DNA of 64,000 bases from Thermomonas paludicola. GTDB lineage: Bacteria > Pseudomonadota > Gammaproteobacteria > Xanthomonadales > Xanthomonadaceae. This document shows positions 42,716-51,781 of the stretch, one piece after another. Each line of letters begins with the position of its first letter. Position 1 is the first letter of the stretch. A model generated the notes under the pieces. That model had not been told where the DNA came from and searched no databases. It was given only the letters and a program-made list of their open reading frames with translations. Position numbers and translations under genes: made by a program. Location of the stretch: contig NZ_CP093311.1 in assembly GCF_024498955.1 (NCBI RefSeq), positions 2,418,001-2,482,000 on the forward strand, written 5' to 3'.

Positions 42716-43416
42716 TGGAAATCTGCCTCCCCGATGTCGCCCAGCTGCGGGCGCATCACGATGTCCTCGATCACGGTACGCGGCGACATCGCCCACGCGG
42801 CCCATGCCATGTCGGCCACGTCAGCCGCCGGCATCAGCCGCTCGGGCGGCAGCGGCACGCCTTCCCACGACGCGGTCAGCGTGGCCCCCGGCAGCAGCGC
42901 CACCACGCGCACGCCGTGCGGCTTCATTTGTTCGCGCAGGTTGCGGGAAAACCCGTACAGCGCGTGCTTGGCGATGCTGTAGGAGCCGCCGTCGGGATAC
43001 GCCGCGATCGACGCCGTGCTGCACACGTTCAGCACCATGCCGCTGCGGCGTTCCACCATGCCCGGCAGCAGGCGTTTGGTGAGCCGATACGCGCCGAACA
43101 GGTTGGCCTGCAACATCTCCAGCAGCGCGTCGTCGGCTTCCCCGGCGATGTCGCCCGGGCGGAACGCGCCGGCATTGTTGACCAGCAGGTCCACCGCGCC
43201 GTGCCTGGCCAGCACCTCACGCGCCAGCGCATCCACCGCCGCATCGTCACGCATGTCGCAGGCCACGGCCTCGATCTGCGGCTGCGCCGCGCGCAGCTCG
43301 CCCAAGCCATCCAGCCCGCGCGCGCAGGCGATCACCGTGCACCCCTGGCGCGCGAAGCGTTCGGCAATCGCGCGCCCGATCCCGCGTGACGCGCCGGTCA
43401 CCAGCACCACGCTCAC
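42712..43416 (-). CDS. short-chain dehydrogenase/reductase
   Basis: A 234-residue classical SDR. Cofactor site: VVLVTGASRGIGRAIAE; structural motif: LLVNNAGAF; active site: Ser in STASIAAYPDGG and Tyr-x-x-x-Lys in YSIAKHAL. Acidic residues after beta-2 are absent and Arg is present (ACARGLDGL), which suggests NADPH use. It lacks the TGxxxR(R) signature of FolM/pteridine reductases, so a pterin role is only suggested by position between folB and the PTPS-like gene. It starts at GTG 43416 within the folB stop and ends in the GTGA that starts the PTPS-like gene. Confidence 0.87.
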   Translation of the reverse strand: MSVVLVTGASRGIGRAIAERFARQGCTVIACARGLDGLGELRAAQPQIEAVACDMRDDAAVDALAREVLARHGAVDLLVNNAGAFRPGDIAGEADDALLEMLQANLFGAYRLTKRLLPGMVERRSGMVLNVCSTASIAAYPDGGSYSIAKHALYGFSRNLREQMKPHGVRVVALLPGATLTASWEGVPLPPERLMPAADVADMAWAAWAMSPRTVIEDIVMRPQLGDIGEADFQ

Positions 43417-43775
43417 GGGCCAAAACTCCCGCGCTGGATTTCCACGCCCACCGCCGACGCGTTCGCCAGCGCATCGGGCTTGCCCAGCTTCAGGCGCACG
43501 CCCTTGGCCCCGAATTCGGTCAGGATCAGGTCGGCGCAGCATTCGGCCAGGGTTTCCACCAGCATGAACTCGGTCTGCGCGATGTAGTCGGCCAGGCGCA
43601 GGCTTACCGCCTCGTAATCCAGCGCATCGGCCAGCGTATCGCTGCTGGCCGCGATGCGATTGTCGAAATGCATGCGGATGTCGAAGATCAGCGGCTGCGG
43701 GGCATGGCGCTCGCGATCATGCACGCCAATCAAGGCATCGATGCGCAAGCCTTCAATGAAAACGATGTCGGTCAT
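43413..43775 (-). CDS. folB: dihydroneopterin aldolase
   Basis: Folate-pathway enzyme that converts 7,8-dihydroneopterin to 6-hydroxymethyl-dihydropterin and glycolaldehyde. The 120-residue protein keeps the catalytic Glu in IGVHDRERHA, the Tyr in LDYEAVS and the catalytic Lys in RLKLGKPDAL, so it looks functional. It is the first gene of a minus-strand operon whose next four genes are each joined by a GTGA stop/start overlap. The ATG at 43775 (MTDIVFIEGL) matches family N-termini. The tsaD stop is 108 bp upstream on the same strand. Confidence 0.93.
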   Translation of the reverse strand: MTDIVFIEGLRIDALIGVHDRERHAPQPLIFDIRMHFDNRIAASSDTLADALDYEAVSLRLADYIAQTEFMLVETLAECCADLILTEFGAKGVRLKLGKPDALANASAVGVEIQRGSFGP

Positions 43776-43883
43776 GTCGGCAGGATACCTGCTGTCTGCG
43801 CGCCCGGAATCAGCATGGCGTGATCACGGCACGCTTCCGCAGCCGGGTACGCGATTGGCCGGGCGCGCAAGCGGGTCGGCGCA

Positions 43884-44909
43884 TCACACCGCCGGCAAGG
43901 TCGCCATGTCCCAGCGCGGCGTGGCGCGGATCACCGCGTCATCGTGCTGCCCGGCAACCAGCCGCAGCGCGCCGGCAAAGGCGATCATCGCGCCGTTGTC
44001 GGTACACAGCGCGGGGCGCGGGAAACAGGCGCGGCCACCGCGCTTTTCGCACATCGCGGCCAACCGGGCGCGCAGGCGCTTGTTTGCGCCCACTCCGCCC
44101 GCCACGATCAAGGTGTCGCAGCCGGCCGCATCCAGCGCACGCCCGCACTTGATCGCCAGCGTGTCCACCACCGCGTCCTCGAACCCGCGTGCGATGTCGG
44201 CGCGGGTCGCATCGGACTGGTCGCTGCCGCGCCACGCCAGCAACACCTGTGTTTTCAGGCCGCTGAAAGAGAAATCCAGCCCCGGGCGGTCGGTCATCGG
44301 CCGCGCGAACTTGAAGCGCCCCGGTACGCCCTGCTCCGCCAACTTCGCCAACTGCGGCCCGCCCGGGTAAGGCAGGCCCATCATCTTGGCCGTCTTGTCG
44401 AATGCCTCGCCCGCGGCGTCGTCCAGGGTTTCGCCCAGCAGCCGGTAGCTGCCGATCGCATCCACCGCCACCAGCTGGGTATGTCCACCGGACACCAGCA
44501 AGGCCACGAACGGCGGCTGCGGGGCAGCGTCCTCGATCAGCGGCGCCAGCAAATGGCCTTCCATGTGATGCACGCCAATTGCCGGCACCTCCAGCGCCCA
44601 TGCCAGCGAGCGCGCCACGCCAGCGCCCACCAGCAACGCACCCACCAGGCCCGGCCCCGCCGTATAGGCCACGCCGTCGATGTCGGCGACTTCAAGGCCT
44701 GCCTCGGCCAACGTCTGCCGGATCAGCGGCAGCAGCTTGCGCACATGGTCGCGGCTGGCCAGCTCCGGCACCACGCCGCCGTAGTCGGCGTGCAGCGCGA
44801 TCTGGCTGTACACGGCATGCGCGCGCAGGCCGGCTGCGCCGGAGCGCGCGCTGTCATACAGCGCCACCCCGGTTTCGTCGCAGGAAGATTCGATGCCCAG
44901 AACTTTCAT
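43884..44909 (-). CDS. tsaD: tRNA N6-adenosine threonylcarbamoyltransferase
   Basis: Catalytic subunit that transfers threonylcarbamoyl to A37 of ANN-reading tRNAs. The 341-residue ASKHA-fold protein starts [19 protein letters not shown], has the metal-binding HHMEGH (HxxxH), SGGHTQL, and the ATP-site [13 protein letters not shown]. Length is typical (about 335-345). The ATG at 44909 was chosen over an upstream one at 44948 by family N-terminus. It is divergent from rpsU, a very widely conserved neighbourhood in proteobacteria. Confidence 0.97.
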   Translation of the reverse strand: MKVLGIESSCDETGVALYDSARSGAAGLRAHAVYSQIALHADYGGVVPELASRDHVRKLLPLIRQTLAEAGLEVADIDGVAYTAGPGLVGALLVGAGVARSLAWALEVPAIGVHHMEGHLLAPLIEDAAPQPPFVALLVSGGHTQLVAVDAIGSYRLLGETLDDAAGEAFDKTAKMMGLPYPGGPQLAKLAEQGVPGRFKFARPMTDRPGLDFSFSGLKTQVLLAWRGSDQSDATRADIARGFEDAVVDTLAIKCGRALDAAGCDTLIVAGGVGANKRLRARLAAMCEKRGGRACFPRPALCTDNGAMIAFAGALRLVAGQHDDAVIRATPRWDMATLPAV

Positions 44910-44918
44910 GCGCCTATC

Positions 44919-44948
44919 TTGCGCCGAAATGATCCTGCCTGCTATCAT
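44919..44948 (+). promoter_or_regulatory. sigma-70-type promoter for rpsU
   Basis: TTGCGC (44919-44924) and TATCAT (44943-44948, 5/6) are spaced by 18 bp. They would start a leader of about 45 nt before the rpsU ATG at 44999. Confidence 0.5.
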
Positions 44949-44998
44949 TCGCGGCTCGCCCCACTTGGTGGGCGGATTCCAAGAACCGAGATTCCCAG

Positions 44999-45214
44999 AT
45001 GCCCAGCGTCAAAGTCCGCGAAAACGAACCATTCGAGTTTGCCCTGCGCCGCTTCAAGCGCACCTGCGAGAAAGCCGGCGTGCTGGCCGAAACCCGCAAG
45101 CGCGAGTTCTACGAGAAGCCGACCCAGGAACGCAAGCGCAAAGCCGCTGCTGCGGTCAAGCGTCAAGCGCGCCGCAGCTCGCGCGACGTCACCAAACGCC
45201 AGCGCATGTACTAA
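44999..45214 (+). CDS. rpsU: 30S ribosomal protein S21
   Basis: A 71-residue, strongly basic small-subunit protein. [20 protein letters not shown] and [20 protein letters not shown] are nearly invariant S21 sequences, and the length is exactly standard. It heads the macromolecular synthesis arrangement rpsU - yqeY - (GNAT) - dnaG. A strong terminator-like hairpin follows directly, so downstream genes are likely expressed at lower level through partial read-through. Confidence 0.98.
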   Translation: MPSVKVRENEPFEFALRRFKRTCEKAGVLAETRKREFYEKPTQERKRKAAAAVKRQARRSSRDVTKRQRMY

Positions 45215-45231
45215 GCGTGGTGGTTGGCGAC

Positions 45232-45264
45232 AAAGCCGGCACGCGCAAGCGTGGCCGGCTTTTT
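45232..45264 (+). terminator. terminator or attenuator after rpsU
   Basis: AAAGCCGGCACGC (45232-45244) pairs with GCGTGGCCGGCTTT (45249-45262) with one bulged base, followed by a T-run to 45264. As in other rpsU-dnaG operons it probably reduces transcription into the following genes. Confidence 0.85.
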
Positions 45265-45298
45265 GCGTTTCTGTTTCCAGACATACCAGGAGCCACAC

Positions 45299-45742
45299 AT
45301 GAGCCTCAAGCAACAGCTCACTGACGACATGAAGACCGCGATGAAGGCCGGCGCAAAAGATCGCCTGGGCGTCATCCGCCTGATCAACGCCGCCATCAAG
45401 CAGAAGGAAGTCGATGAGCGCGTCGACATGACCGACGCCCTGGTGCTGGCGATCCTGGAAAAGATGGTCAAGCAGCGCAAGGATTCCATCACCCAGTTCG
45501 ACGCCGCCAGCCGCGAGGACCTTGCCGCGCAGGAGCGCTACGAAATGGGCGTGATCGAAACCTACCTGCCGGCCAAGCTGGGTGAAGCGGAGATCCTCGC
45601 CGAAATCGACAAGGCCATGGCCGCCACCGGCGCAGCCTCCCCCGCCGATATCGGGAAGCTGATGGGCGTGCTCAAGCCGGCGCTGGCTGGCAAGGCCGAC
45701 ATGGGCCTGGTCTCGAAGTTCGTGAAGCAGAAGCTGGGGTAA
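45299..45742 (+). CDS. GatB/YqeY domain protein
   Basis: A 147-residue all-helical protein. MSLKQQLTDDMKTAMKAGAK and the following RLGVIRLINAAIKQKEVDER are the family start, and IGKLMGVLKPALAGKADMGL the end, related to the tRNA-binding tail of GatB amidotransferase subunits. AGGAG (45287-45291) stands ahead of the ATG at 45299. It lies 35 bp after the terminator of rpsU and is conserved in that position. It may assist tRNA amidation, but stand-alone members have no proven role. Confidence 0.93.
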   Translation: MSLKQQLTDDMKTAMKAGAKDRLGVIRLINAAIKQKEVDERVDMTDALVLAILEKMVKQRKDSITQFDAASREDLAAQERYEMGVIETYLPAKLGEAEILAEIDKAMAATGAASPADIGKLMGVLKPALAGKADMGLVSKFVKQKLG

Positions 45743-45829
45743 GCGAGGCTTTCGTGCTGCGCTCACCGCGCGCGCGCGGACGCACTGCGGCCGGGGCAAC
45801 GATCCGGGTGCGACACCACTCTCCTGAAG

Positions 45830-46339
45830 ATGATCATGCAATCCACAAGTCCGCTGCTGTCCATCCGCCCGGCCACCACCGATGACGTGCCGCTGATCCT
45901 GCAGCTGATCACCGAACTGGCCGACTACGAGCAGCTGGCGCATGCGGCGGTGGCCAGCGAGGAGGCGCTGCGCGCGCAGCTGTTCGGCGCGCAGCCGGCA
46001 GCCGAGGTATTGATTGGCGAGGTGAATGGCGAGCCGGCGGGCTTTGCCCTGTTCTTCCACAACTTCAGCACCTTCCTCGGCAAGCGCGGGCTGTATCTCG
46101 AAGATCTGTTCGTGCGCTCGCAATATCGCGGCGCCGGCCTCGGCAAGCACCTGATGGCCGCGCTGGCGCGGATCGCCGTGCAGCGCGACTGCGGCCGCTT
46201 CGAATGGAACGTGCTGGACTGGAACGAACCCGCCATCGGCTTCTACCGCCGCATCGGCGCGGTGGGCATGGACGCGTGGACCGTGCAGCGGCTGGAAGGC
46301 GAGGCGCTGCACGCGCTGGCATCGCACGACGCGCTTTGA
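45830..46339 (+). CDS. GNAT family N-acetyltransferase
   Basis: A 169-residue acetyl-CoA-dependent transferase. The acetyl-CoA site is LFVRSQYRGAGLGKHLMAAL (R/Q-x-x-G-x-G/A), with YLEDLFV before it and the DWNEPAIGFYRRIGA block near the C-terminus, which is characteristic of the diamine/spermidine acetyltransferase-like subgroup. Starts at 45830 and 45836 are both ATG in frame. It is inserted between yqeY and dnaG, 28 bp before dnaG, and is probably co-transcribed with it. The substrate (polyamine, amino acid or other amine) is not determined. Confidence 0.88.
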   Translation: MIMQSTSPLLSIRPATTDDVPLILQLITELADYEQLAHAAVASEEALRAQLFGAQPAAEVLIGEVNGEPAGFALFFHNFSTFLGKRGLYLEDLFVRSQYRGAGLGKHLMAALARIAVQRDCGRFEWNVLDWNEPAIGFYRRIGAVGMDAWTVQRLEGEALHALASHDAL

Positions 46340-46367
46340 TCGACCCGGCGCGTGGCAAAGTAGCCTG

Positions 46368-48086
46368 ATGGCCCGCATCCCCGACGCCTTCATCGACGAT
46401 CTCCTGGCGCGTTCCGACATCGTCGAGATCGTCGGCGCGCGCGTGCCGCTGAAGCGGCAGGGCAAGGAATACGCGGCGCGCTGCCCGTTCCACGACGAGC
46501 GCAGCGCCAGCTTCACCGTCTCGCCGACCAAGCAGTTCTACCACTGCTTCGGCTGCGGCGCGCACGGCACCGCACTCAGCTTCCTGATGCAGTACGAGCG
46601 ACTGGAATTCCTCGATGCCGTGGAGGAACTGGCGCGGCGCGTGGGCATGGACATCCCGCGCGATACCCGGCAGCGCAACGCCAACCCCGAGACCCGCGAC
46701 CTCTACGCGGTGATGGAGGCGGCTTCGTCGTTTTTCCGCCGGCAACTGGCAGGCAGCGACAAGGCCCGCCAGTATGTCGAGAAGCGCGGCATCGCCCGCG
46801 ACATCGTCGAACGCTACGCCATCGGCTACGCGCCGGATGGGTTCTCGGCGCTGCGCGACGCGCTGGGCAACGACACGCAACACATGCAGCTGCTGGAGCG
46901 CGGCGGCCTGTTTTCGAAGAACGAGCGCGGCCACGTTTACGACAAGTTCCGCGACCGGCTGATGTTCCCGATCCATGACCGCCGCGGGCGGGTCATCGCC
47001 TTCGGTGGACGGGTGATCGACCCCGAGGACTCGCCGAAGTACCTCAACTCGCCGGAGACGCCGCTGTTCCACAAGGGCCGCGAGCTGTACGGCCTGTGGC
47101 AGGCGAAGCAATCCAACCAGAAGCTGGAGCGGCTGCTGGTGGTCGAAGGCTACATGGACGTGGTTGCGCTGGCCCAATACGGGGTGTCGCAGGCGGTGGC
47201 CACGCTGGGCACCGCGACCACCCCGGACCACGCCGAGCTGCTGTTCCGCAACGCGCCGGACGTGTACTTCTGCTTCGACGGCGACCGCGCCGGGCGCAGT
47301 GCGGCGTTGAAAGCGCTGGAGTCGGTGTTGCCGCGGATGAAGGACGGCCGCCAGGCGTTCTTCCTGTTCCTGCCCGATGGCGAGGACCCGGATTCACTGA
47401 TCCGCCAGGAAGGCGTGGAAGGTTTCGATGCACGCCTGCGCGACGCCACGCCGCTGTCCGAGTTTTTCTATGCCTCGTTGGCCAGCGACGTGAATCTGTC
47501 CAACCTGGACGGCAAGGCGCGCCTGGCGGAACGCTGCAAGCCCCTGCTGGCGCAGATCCCCGACGGCGCGTTCGGCGACCTGATGCGCCAGCGCCTGACC
47601 GACCTCACCGGCGTCGGCGCGCGCGCCAGCACGCCGCCACCGCCCGCACAACGCATGACGCGCGGCTCGCCCGCGCAGAAGCCCAGCCTGATCCGCAGCG
47701 CCATCACCCACCTGTTGAATCGCCCCGGCCTCGCGCTGGACCTGCAGACGCCCTATCGCTTCGCCGCGCTTCGCCAGCCCGGCATCGAACTGCTGTCCGA
47801 GCTGGTACTGCTGGTGCGCGAGCGCCCGGACATCAGCACCGGCGCCCTGCTGGAACATTTCGAAGGCCGCGACGATCTTGCCGCATTGCAGAAGCTGGCC
47901 ACGCTGGTGCTGCCGGGCGAGGAGTCGGCGCTGCGCGAAGAATTCCTCGGCGCCATCGCGCAGCTGGAAAAGCTCGTCCTGCAGCAGCGCATCGAGGAAC
48001 TGCAACAGCAGCAGCGCGAAGGCGCGCTGGACGATGCCGGCAAGCAGGAAATGCGCGAGCTGCTGCAGGCACGCATGCAGCGCTGA
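46368..48086 (+). CDS. dnaG: DNA primase
   Basis: Makes RNA primers for replication. The 572-residue protein has an N-terminal CHC2 zinc-binding domain (CPFHDERSASFTV...YHCFGCGAHG), a catalytic core with a TOPRIM domain (LLVVEGYMDVVAL, and CFDGDRAG for metal binding), and a shorter C-terminal domain that binds the DnaB helicase. Length is close to E. coli DnaG (581). It ends the rpsU set; rpoD, often next, is absent and the next gene is convergent. Confidence 0.97.
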   Translation: MARIPDAFIDDLLARSDIVEIVGARVPLKRQGKEYAARCPFHDERSASFTVSPTKQFYHCFGCGAHGTALSFLMQYERLEFLDAVEELARRVGMDIPRDTRQRNANPETRDLYAVMEAASSFFRRQLAGSDKARQYVEKRGIARDIVERYAIGYAPDGFSALRDALGNDTQHMQLLERGGLFSKNERGHVYDKFRDRLMFPIHDRRGRVIAFGGRVIDPEDSPKYLNSPETPLFHKGRELYGLWQAKQSNQKLERLLVVEGYMDVVALAQYGVSQAVATLGTATTPDHAELLFRNAPDVYFCFDGDRAGRSAALKALESVLPRMKDGRQAFFLFLPDGEDPDSLIRQEGVEGFDARLRDATPLSEFFYASLASDVNLSNLDGKARLAERCKPLLAQIPDGAFGDLMRQRLTDLTGVGARASTPPPPAQRMTRGSPAQKPSLIRSAITHLLNRPGLALDLQTPYRFAALRQPGIELLSELVLLVRERPDISTGALLEHFEGRDDLAALQKLATLVLPGEESALREEFLGAIAQLEKLVLQQRIEELQQQQREGALDDAGKQEMRELLQARMQR

Positions 48087-48089
48087 GCC

Positions 48090-48956
48090 TCAGTCGCCGT
48101 CCGCTTCCCGCGCCAGCAATTCACGCTTCCTTGCAACGCCCCAACGGTAGCCTGAAACCGCGCCGTCGCTGCGCACCACGCGGTGGCAGGGGATGGCCAC
48201 CGCCAGCGTGTTGGCCGCGCAGGCGGACGCCACCGCACGCGTCGCATTCGGCATGCCGATGCGTTGCGCCAGCTGCGCATAGCTCACCGTCTGGCCTGCC
48301 GGGATCTTGCGCAACGCATCCCACACGCGCTGCTGGAAGGCCGTCCCGCGTATATCCAGCGGCAGTGCGAGGCCGATGCCCGGCGCTTCGACCAGGCCGA
48401 CCACCTGCGCCACCAGCTGTTCGAAGCCGGCCTCCCCGCCGACCAGCGCCGCGTTTGGAAAACGCTCCTGCAACTCGCGCAGCAGCGCCTCCGGATCGTC
48501 GCCCAGCGAAATCGCGCACAGCCCGCGTGCGCTGCGCGCGACCAGGATCGCGCCCAGCGAACACTCGCCGACTGCAAACTCGATGCGCGCATTGAGCCCG
48601 CCTTTGCTGTACTGCGATGGGGTCATGCCAAGCAATGCATCGGCCCGCTCGTAAAACCGGCTATTCGCGTTGTAACCGGCATCAAGGATGGCATCGGTCA
48701 CGCGGCCTGCGCCACTGGCCAGCCGCGCACGCACCGCTCTGGCGCGGCGCGCGTCGGCGTAGGCTTTCGGGGTCAGCCCGGTGATGGCCTTGAACACGCG
48801 ATGAAAGTGGTGGGGACTGAGCCCGGCTTCCCTCGCAAGTTGATCCAGAAGCGGCGGCTGCGGCGCCGCTTCGATCTGCCTGCACGCCTGCGCGACCAGT
48901 GCGGCGTGCCGCTGCGATGCATCGGCTGGATGGGCCGGTTTTGTCCTGTCGCTCAT
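48090..48956 (-). CDS. Ada-like alkyl-DNA methyltransferase with AraC-type domain, lacking the N-terminal zinc domain
   Basis: A 288-residue two-domain protein. An AraC-type helix-turn-helix (AREAGLSPHHFHRVFKAITG, with DAILDAGYNANSRFYERA) is followed by an O6-alkylguanine methyltransferase domain (LPLDIRGTAFQQRVWDALRK) with the acceptor Cys in VAIPCHRVVRSDG at about residue 258. E. coli Ada (354 residues) has an additional N-terminal zinc domain with the methylphosphotriester-accepting Cys; nothing like it is seen here, so methylation-dependent activation of the regulator is unlikely. The ATG at 48956 was used. It follows alkB on the same strand by 90 bp. Confidence 0.9.
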   Translation of the reverse strand: MSDRTKPAHPADASQRHAALVAQACRQIEAAPQPPLLDQLAREAGLSPHHFHRVFKAITGLTPKAYADARRARAVRARLASGAGRVTDAILDAGYNANSRFYERADALLGMTPSQYSKGGLNARIEFAVGECSLGAILVARSARGLCAISLGDDPEALLRELQERFPNAALVGGEAGFEQLVAQVVGLVEAPGIGLALPLDIRGTAFQQRVWDALRKIPAGQTVSYAQLAQRIGMPNATRAVASACAANTLAVAIPCHRVVRSDGAVSGYRWGVARKRELLAREADGD

Positions 48957-49046
48957 TGCGGCATCACCGTGGGGCACACCGCACTCTAACGAGCCGGACC
49001 TGCGCGCACATCCCGGTTCTTGCGGTGCGCCCGGCGTGGCGCGCAT

Positions 49047-49691
49047 TCATGTCGCCTTGCGGAAGGTGAGATTGATCCGCTGGGCACCCAGCAGGGGATG
49101 CATGCCGTCGCGCACCGGCAGCACGCCGTGGAAGCGCATGCGGTCGACGCCGCCCCACACCACCACGTCGCCATGCGCCACTGGCACCCGCACGGTCTTG
49201 TCGCCGCGTGCAAATCCGCCAAACAGGAACGTGGCCGGCAGGCCCAGCGAAACCGAGACGATCGGCGCCACGTGATCGCTTTCATCGCGATCCTGGTGCA
49301 GCGTCAAGCGCGTGCCCGGCGCGTAGCGATTGATCAGGCAAGCGTCCGGCCGATAATCCGCAAACCCGGCGGCATCGGCGGCATCGGCGGCAAGCCGCAG
49401 GAATGCCTGCGGCATCGCGGGCCACCGCCGGCACGTGCCCGGATCGCGTGGATCGTACCGATAGCCGCGGCGATCGCTGCACCAGCCCAACGACCCGCAA
49501 TTGGTCATCGCCACCGACATCGCATGGCCTCCCGGCGTGACCAGATGACGAAACGGCGCGGCCGCCGACACCACCTCAACGCCAGCCAGCAGTTCCGCCG
49601 CCACCGGCAGTGCAAACCCGTGCAACACGCAGGCGTGCCGGCCCAGCCGCGTGCGTGTTCCATGCACTTGCGCGGCGAACAGGTCGCTCAC
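49047..49691 (-). CDS. alkB: alpha-ketoglutarate-dependent DNA repair dioxygenase AlkB
   Basis: Removes methyl groups from 1-meA and 3-meC in DNA and RNA by oxidation with Fe(II) and 2-oxoglutarate. The 214-residue protein shows the iron triad His-x-Asp in LHQDRDES plus His in RFHGVLPV, and the 2-oxoglutarate Arg pair in [22 protein letters not shown] is the substrate-recognition segment. The GTG at 49691 overlaps the stop of ctaB (GTGA), so it is attached to the heme operon by translation. It is followed by the Ada-like gene, making an alkylation-repair pair. Confidence 0.95.
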   Translation of the reverse strand: MSDLFAAQVHGTRTRLGRHACVLHGFALPVAAELLAGVEVVSAAAPFRHLVTPGGHAMSVAMTNCGSLGWCSDRRGYRYDPRDPGTCRRWPAMPQAFLRLAADAADAAGFADYRPDACLINRYAPGTRLTLHQDRDESDHVAPIVSVSLGLPATFLFGGFARGDKTVRVPVAHGDVVVWGGVDRMRFHGVLPVRDGMHPLLGAQRINLTFRKAT

Positions 49692-50623
49692 GCCTGCGAC
49701 ACGAACTCCAGCGCCGGCACCGATTGGAACAGCGGCTGCAGCCAGTGATCCACCAGCAGGAAGGCAAACAGCGCCATCAGGTAGACGATGGAGTATTTGA
49801 AGGTTCGCATCGCGAAAAATTCATCCGGCGGATCCAGCAAGCGCCACGCGTACCAGAGAAACACGCCGCCCAGCACCAGCGCGCCGCCGAGGTAGAACAC
49901 GCCGCTCATGTGCGCCGCCCACGGCAGCACGGTCACCACCACCAGCAGCACCGTGTACAGCAGGATCTGCCAGCGCGTGTAGGTGACGCCGTGGGTCACC
50001 GGCAGCATCGGCACCAGCGCGCGCGAATAGTCTTCGCGCCGGAAGATCGCCAGCGCCCAGAAATGCGGCGGCGTCCACACGTAAATGATCAACACCAGCA
50101 GCAGCGCATATTCCCAGTCATGCGCCTGCTGCATGCCGGTGACCGCGGCCCAGCCCAGCAGCGGCGGCGCGGCGCCGGCCAACCCGCCAATCACGATGTT
50201 CTGCGGCGTCGCGCGCTTCAGGAAGCCGGTATAGATGATGGCGTAGCCGATCAGCGAGGCGAAGGTGAGCACCGCGCAGATCGCGTTCACCCACCACAGC
50301 AGGATCGCCATCGAGGCTGCGCCCAGCACGATGGCAAAACCCAGCACTTGACCCGGCCGCAAGGCGCCGGTGGCCAGTGGCCGTTCTGAAGTGCGCGCCA
50401 TCAGTTTGTCGATGCGCTGATCCAGCAGATGATTGATCGCCGACGCGCTGGCTGCCCCCAACCAGATGCCGATGCTGGCCATCGCCAGCCTCAACCACGG
50501 CCACGGCTCGCCCGGACGGATCGCCAGCAGCATGCCGATGATCGCGGTGAACACGATCAGCGCAACGATGCGCGGCTTGGTGACCGCCCAATAGCCCGAC
50601 CAGATCGGCGCGGACATGCTCAT
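49688..50623 (-). CDS. ctaB: protoheme IX farnesyltransferase
   Basis: Inner-membrane UbiA-type prenyltransferase that adds a farnesyl group to heme b, giving heme O. The 311-residue protein has about eight helices, with the prenyl-diphosphate motif [20 protein letters not shown] (here with the DxxxD-type Asp in DQRID) and a second Asp/Arg region around FRREDY. The ATG at 50623 ([12 protein letters not shown]) overlaps the stop of ctaA (ATGA). The next enzyme, heme A synthase, is encoded immediately upstream. Together they supply heme A for the cytochrome aa3 oxidase encoded in the same region. Confidence 0.96.
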   Translation of the reverse strand: MSMSAPIWSGYWAVTKPRIVALIVFTAIIGMLLAIRPGEPWPWLRLAMASIGIWLGAASASAINHLLDQRIDKLMARTSERPLATGALRPGQVLGFAIVLGAASMAILLWWVNAICAVLTFASLIGYAIIYTGFLKRATPQNIVIGGLAGAAPPLLGWAAVTGMQQAHDWEYALLLVLIIYVWTPPHFWALAIFRREDYSRALVPMLPVTHGVTYTRWQILLYTVLLVVVTVLPWAAHMSGVFYLGGALVLGGVFLWYAWRLLDPPDEFFAMRTFKYSIVYLMALFAFLLVDHWLQPLFQSVPALEFVSQA

Positions 50624-51777
50624 GCCTCCGGCTGGCGCAGCCGCGCCAACAGCGTGACCAGCACGAACAGCAACAAGGTGGCGCCGGCGTTGTGCAATAC
50701 CGCGATCTTCAGCGGCAGCGACAACATGACGTTGGCCACACCCAAACCGAACTGGGTGCACACCAGCGCGGCCAGCAGCACGCCCCAGCCGCGCAGGCCG
50801 GGCATGCGCAGCAGCCGCACCGCCAGCAGCAGCAGATAGCCCGCCACCACCACCGCCATCATCCGATGCACCAGCTGGATGGCGACGCGCGCGGCGTTGT
50901 CGAGCACGCCGCCTTCGTAATCCACGCCAATGCCGCGCCACAGCACGAAGCCCTCGCGGACATCGTGTTGCGGCCACCATGCGCCCGCACACTTTGGAAA
51001 GTCGGTGCCGCAGGCCAGCGCTGCGTAATTGGCGCTGGTCCAGCCACCCAGTGCGATCTGGATGACCAGCAGCGCCAGCCCGATGGCCAGCAGCAGGCGC
51101 AGCCGGCGCGCATCACCGCTGATGATGGGAATGCCGGTGCTGCGCCACGCCACCCAACTGAGCAGGGCAAACGTGGTCAACCCGCCCAGGAGGTGCCCCA
51201 TCACCACGATGGGCTTCAGCAGCCAGGTCACCGTCCACATGCCCAGCAGGGCCTGGAAAATGATCACGGCCAGGGTGAGCACGCTGGCCCGCGCCAGATC
51301 CACGTTCGACCAGCGCAGCGCACCGGTCAGCAGAAGCAGCTCCCCTGCCACCGCCAAAGCGGAGGCCGCCAGGTGGGCACCGCGCATGTACAGCGGGATG
51401 GCGACGGCCACCGCCAGCGCCGCACCCAGCACATGCAGCCATCCCTGCGGGCGCTTGCGGGTCGCCAGCAGCGCCAGCGACAGCACCAGCACGCCCAGCA
51501 GCCCGGCGATCATGCGATGGAATTGCTCGCGCCACGCCTTCTCCGGCAGCACCGGGCGGATCATGGTGGCGGCGTGGTCAGCCACCTGGTCGGCCGTCGT
51601 CGGCCATGCCACCTTGCCGTAACAGGTCGGCCAGTCCGGACAACTCAGGCCGGCATTGGACAGGCGCACGAAGGCGCCGAACACGATCACGCAGGCCGCC
51701 AGGGCCACCGCCAGCCAGGCGATGCGATGGAAGTGCCGATACAGCAATGAACGTTGCGTGGATGCCGGTTCTTTCAT
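50620..51777 (-). CDS. ctaA: heme A synthase (CtaA/COX15)
   Basis: Converts heme O to heme A. The 385-residue inner-membrane protein has eight predicted helices in a duplicated arrangement. Conserved heme-ligand His residues lie in [33 protein letters not shown] and QLVHRMMAV. The external loop near the N-terminus ([13 protein letters not shown]) carries the redox Cys pair of the family. The product feeds cytochrome oxidase assembly. It is coupled to ctaB by an ATGA overlap and starts 5 bp after the preceding hypothetical gene. Confidence 0.95.
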   Translation of the reverse strand: MKEPASTQRSLLYRHFHRIAWLAVALAACVIVFGAFVRLSNAGLSCPDWPTCYGKVAWPTTADQVADHAATMIRPVLPEKAWREQFHRMIAGLLGVLVLSLALLATRKRPQGWLHVLGAALAVAVAIPLYMRGAHLAASALAVAGELLLLTGALRWSNVDLARASVLTLAVIIFQALLGMWTVTWLLKPIVVMGHLLGGLTTFALLSWVAWRSTGIPIISGDARRLRLLLAIGLALLVIQIALGGWTSANYAALACGTDFPKCAGAWWPQHDVREGFVLWRGIGVDYEGGVLDNAARVAIQLVHRMMAVVVAGYLLLLAVRLLRMPGLRGWGVLLAALVCTQFGLGVANVMLSLPLKIAVLHNAGATLLLFVLVTLLARLRQPEA

Positions 51778-51781
51778 GAGC

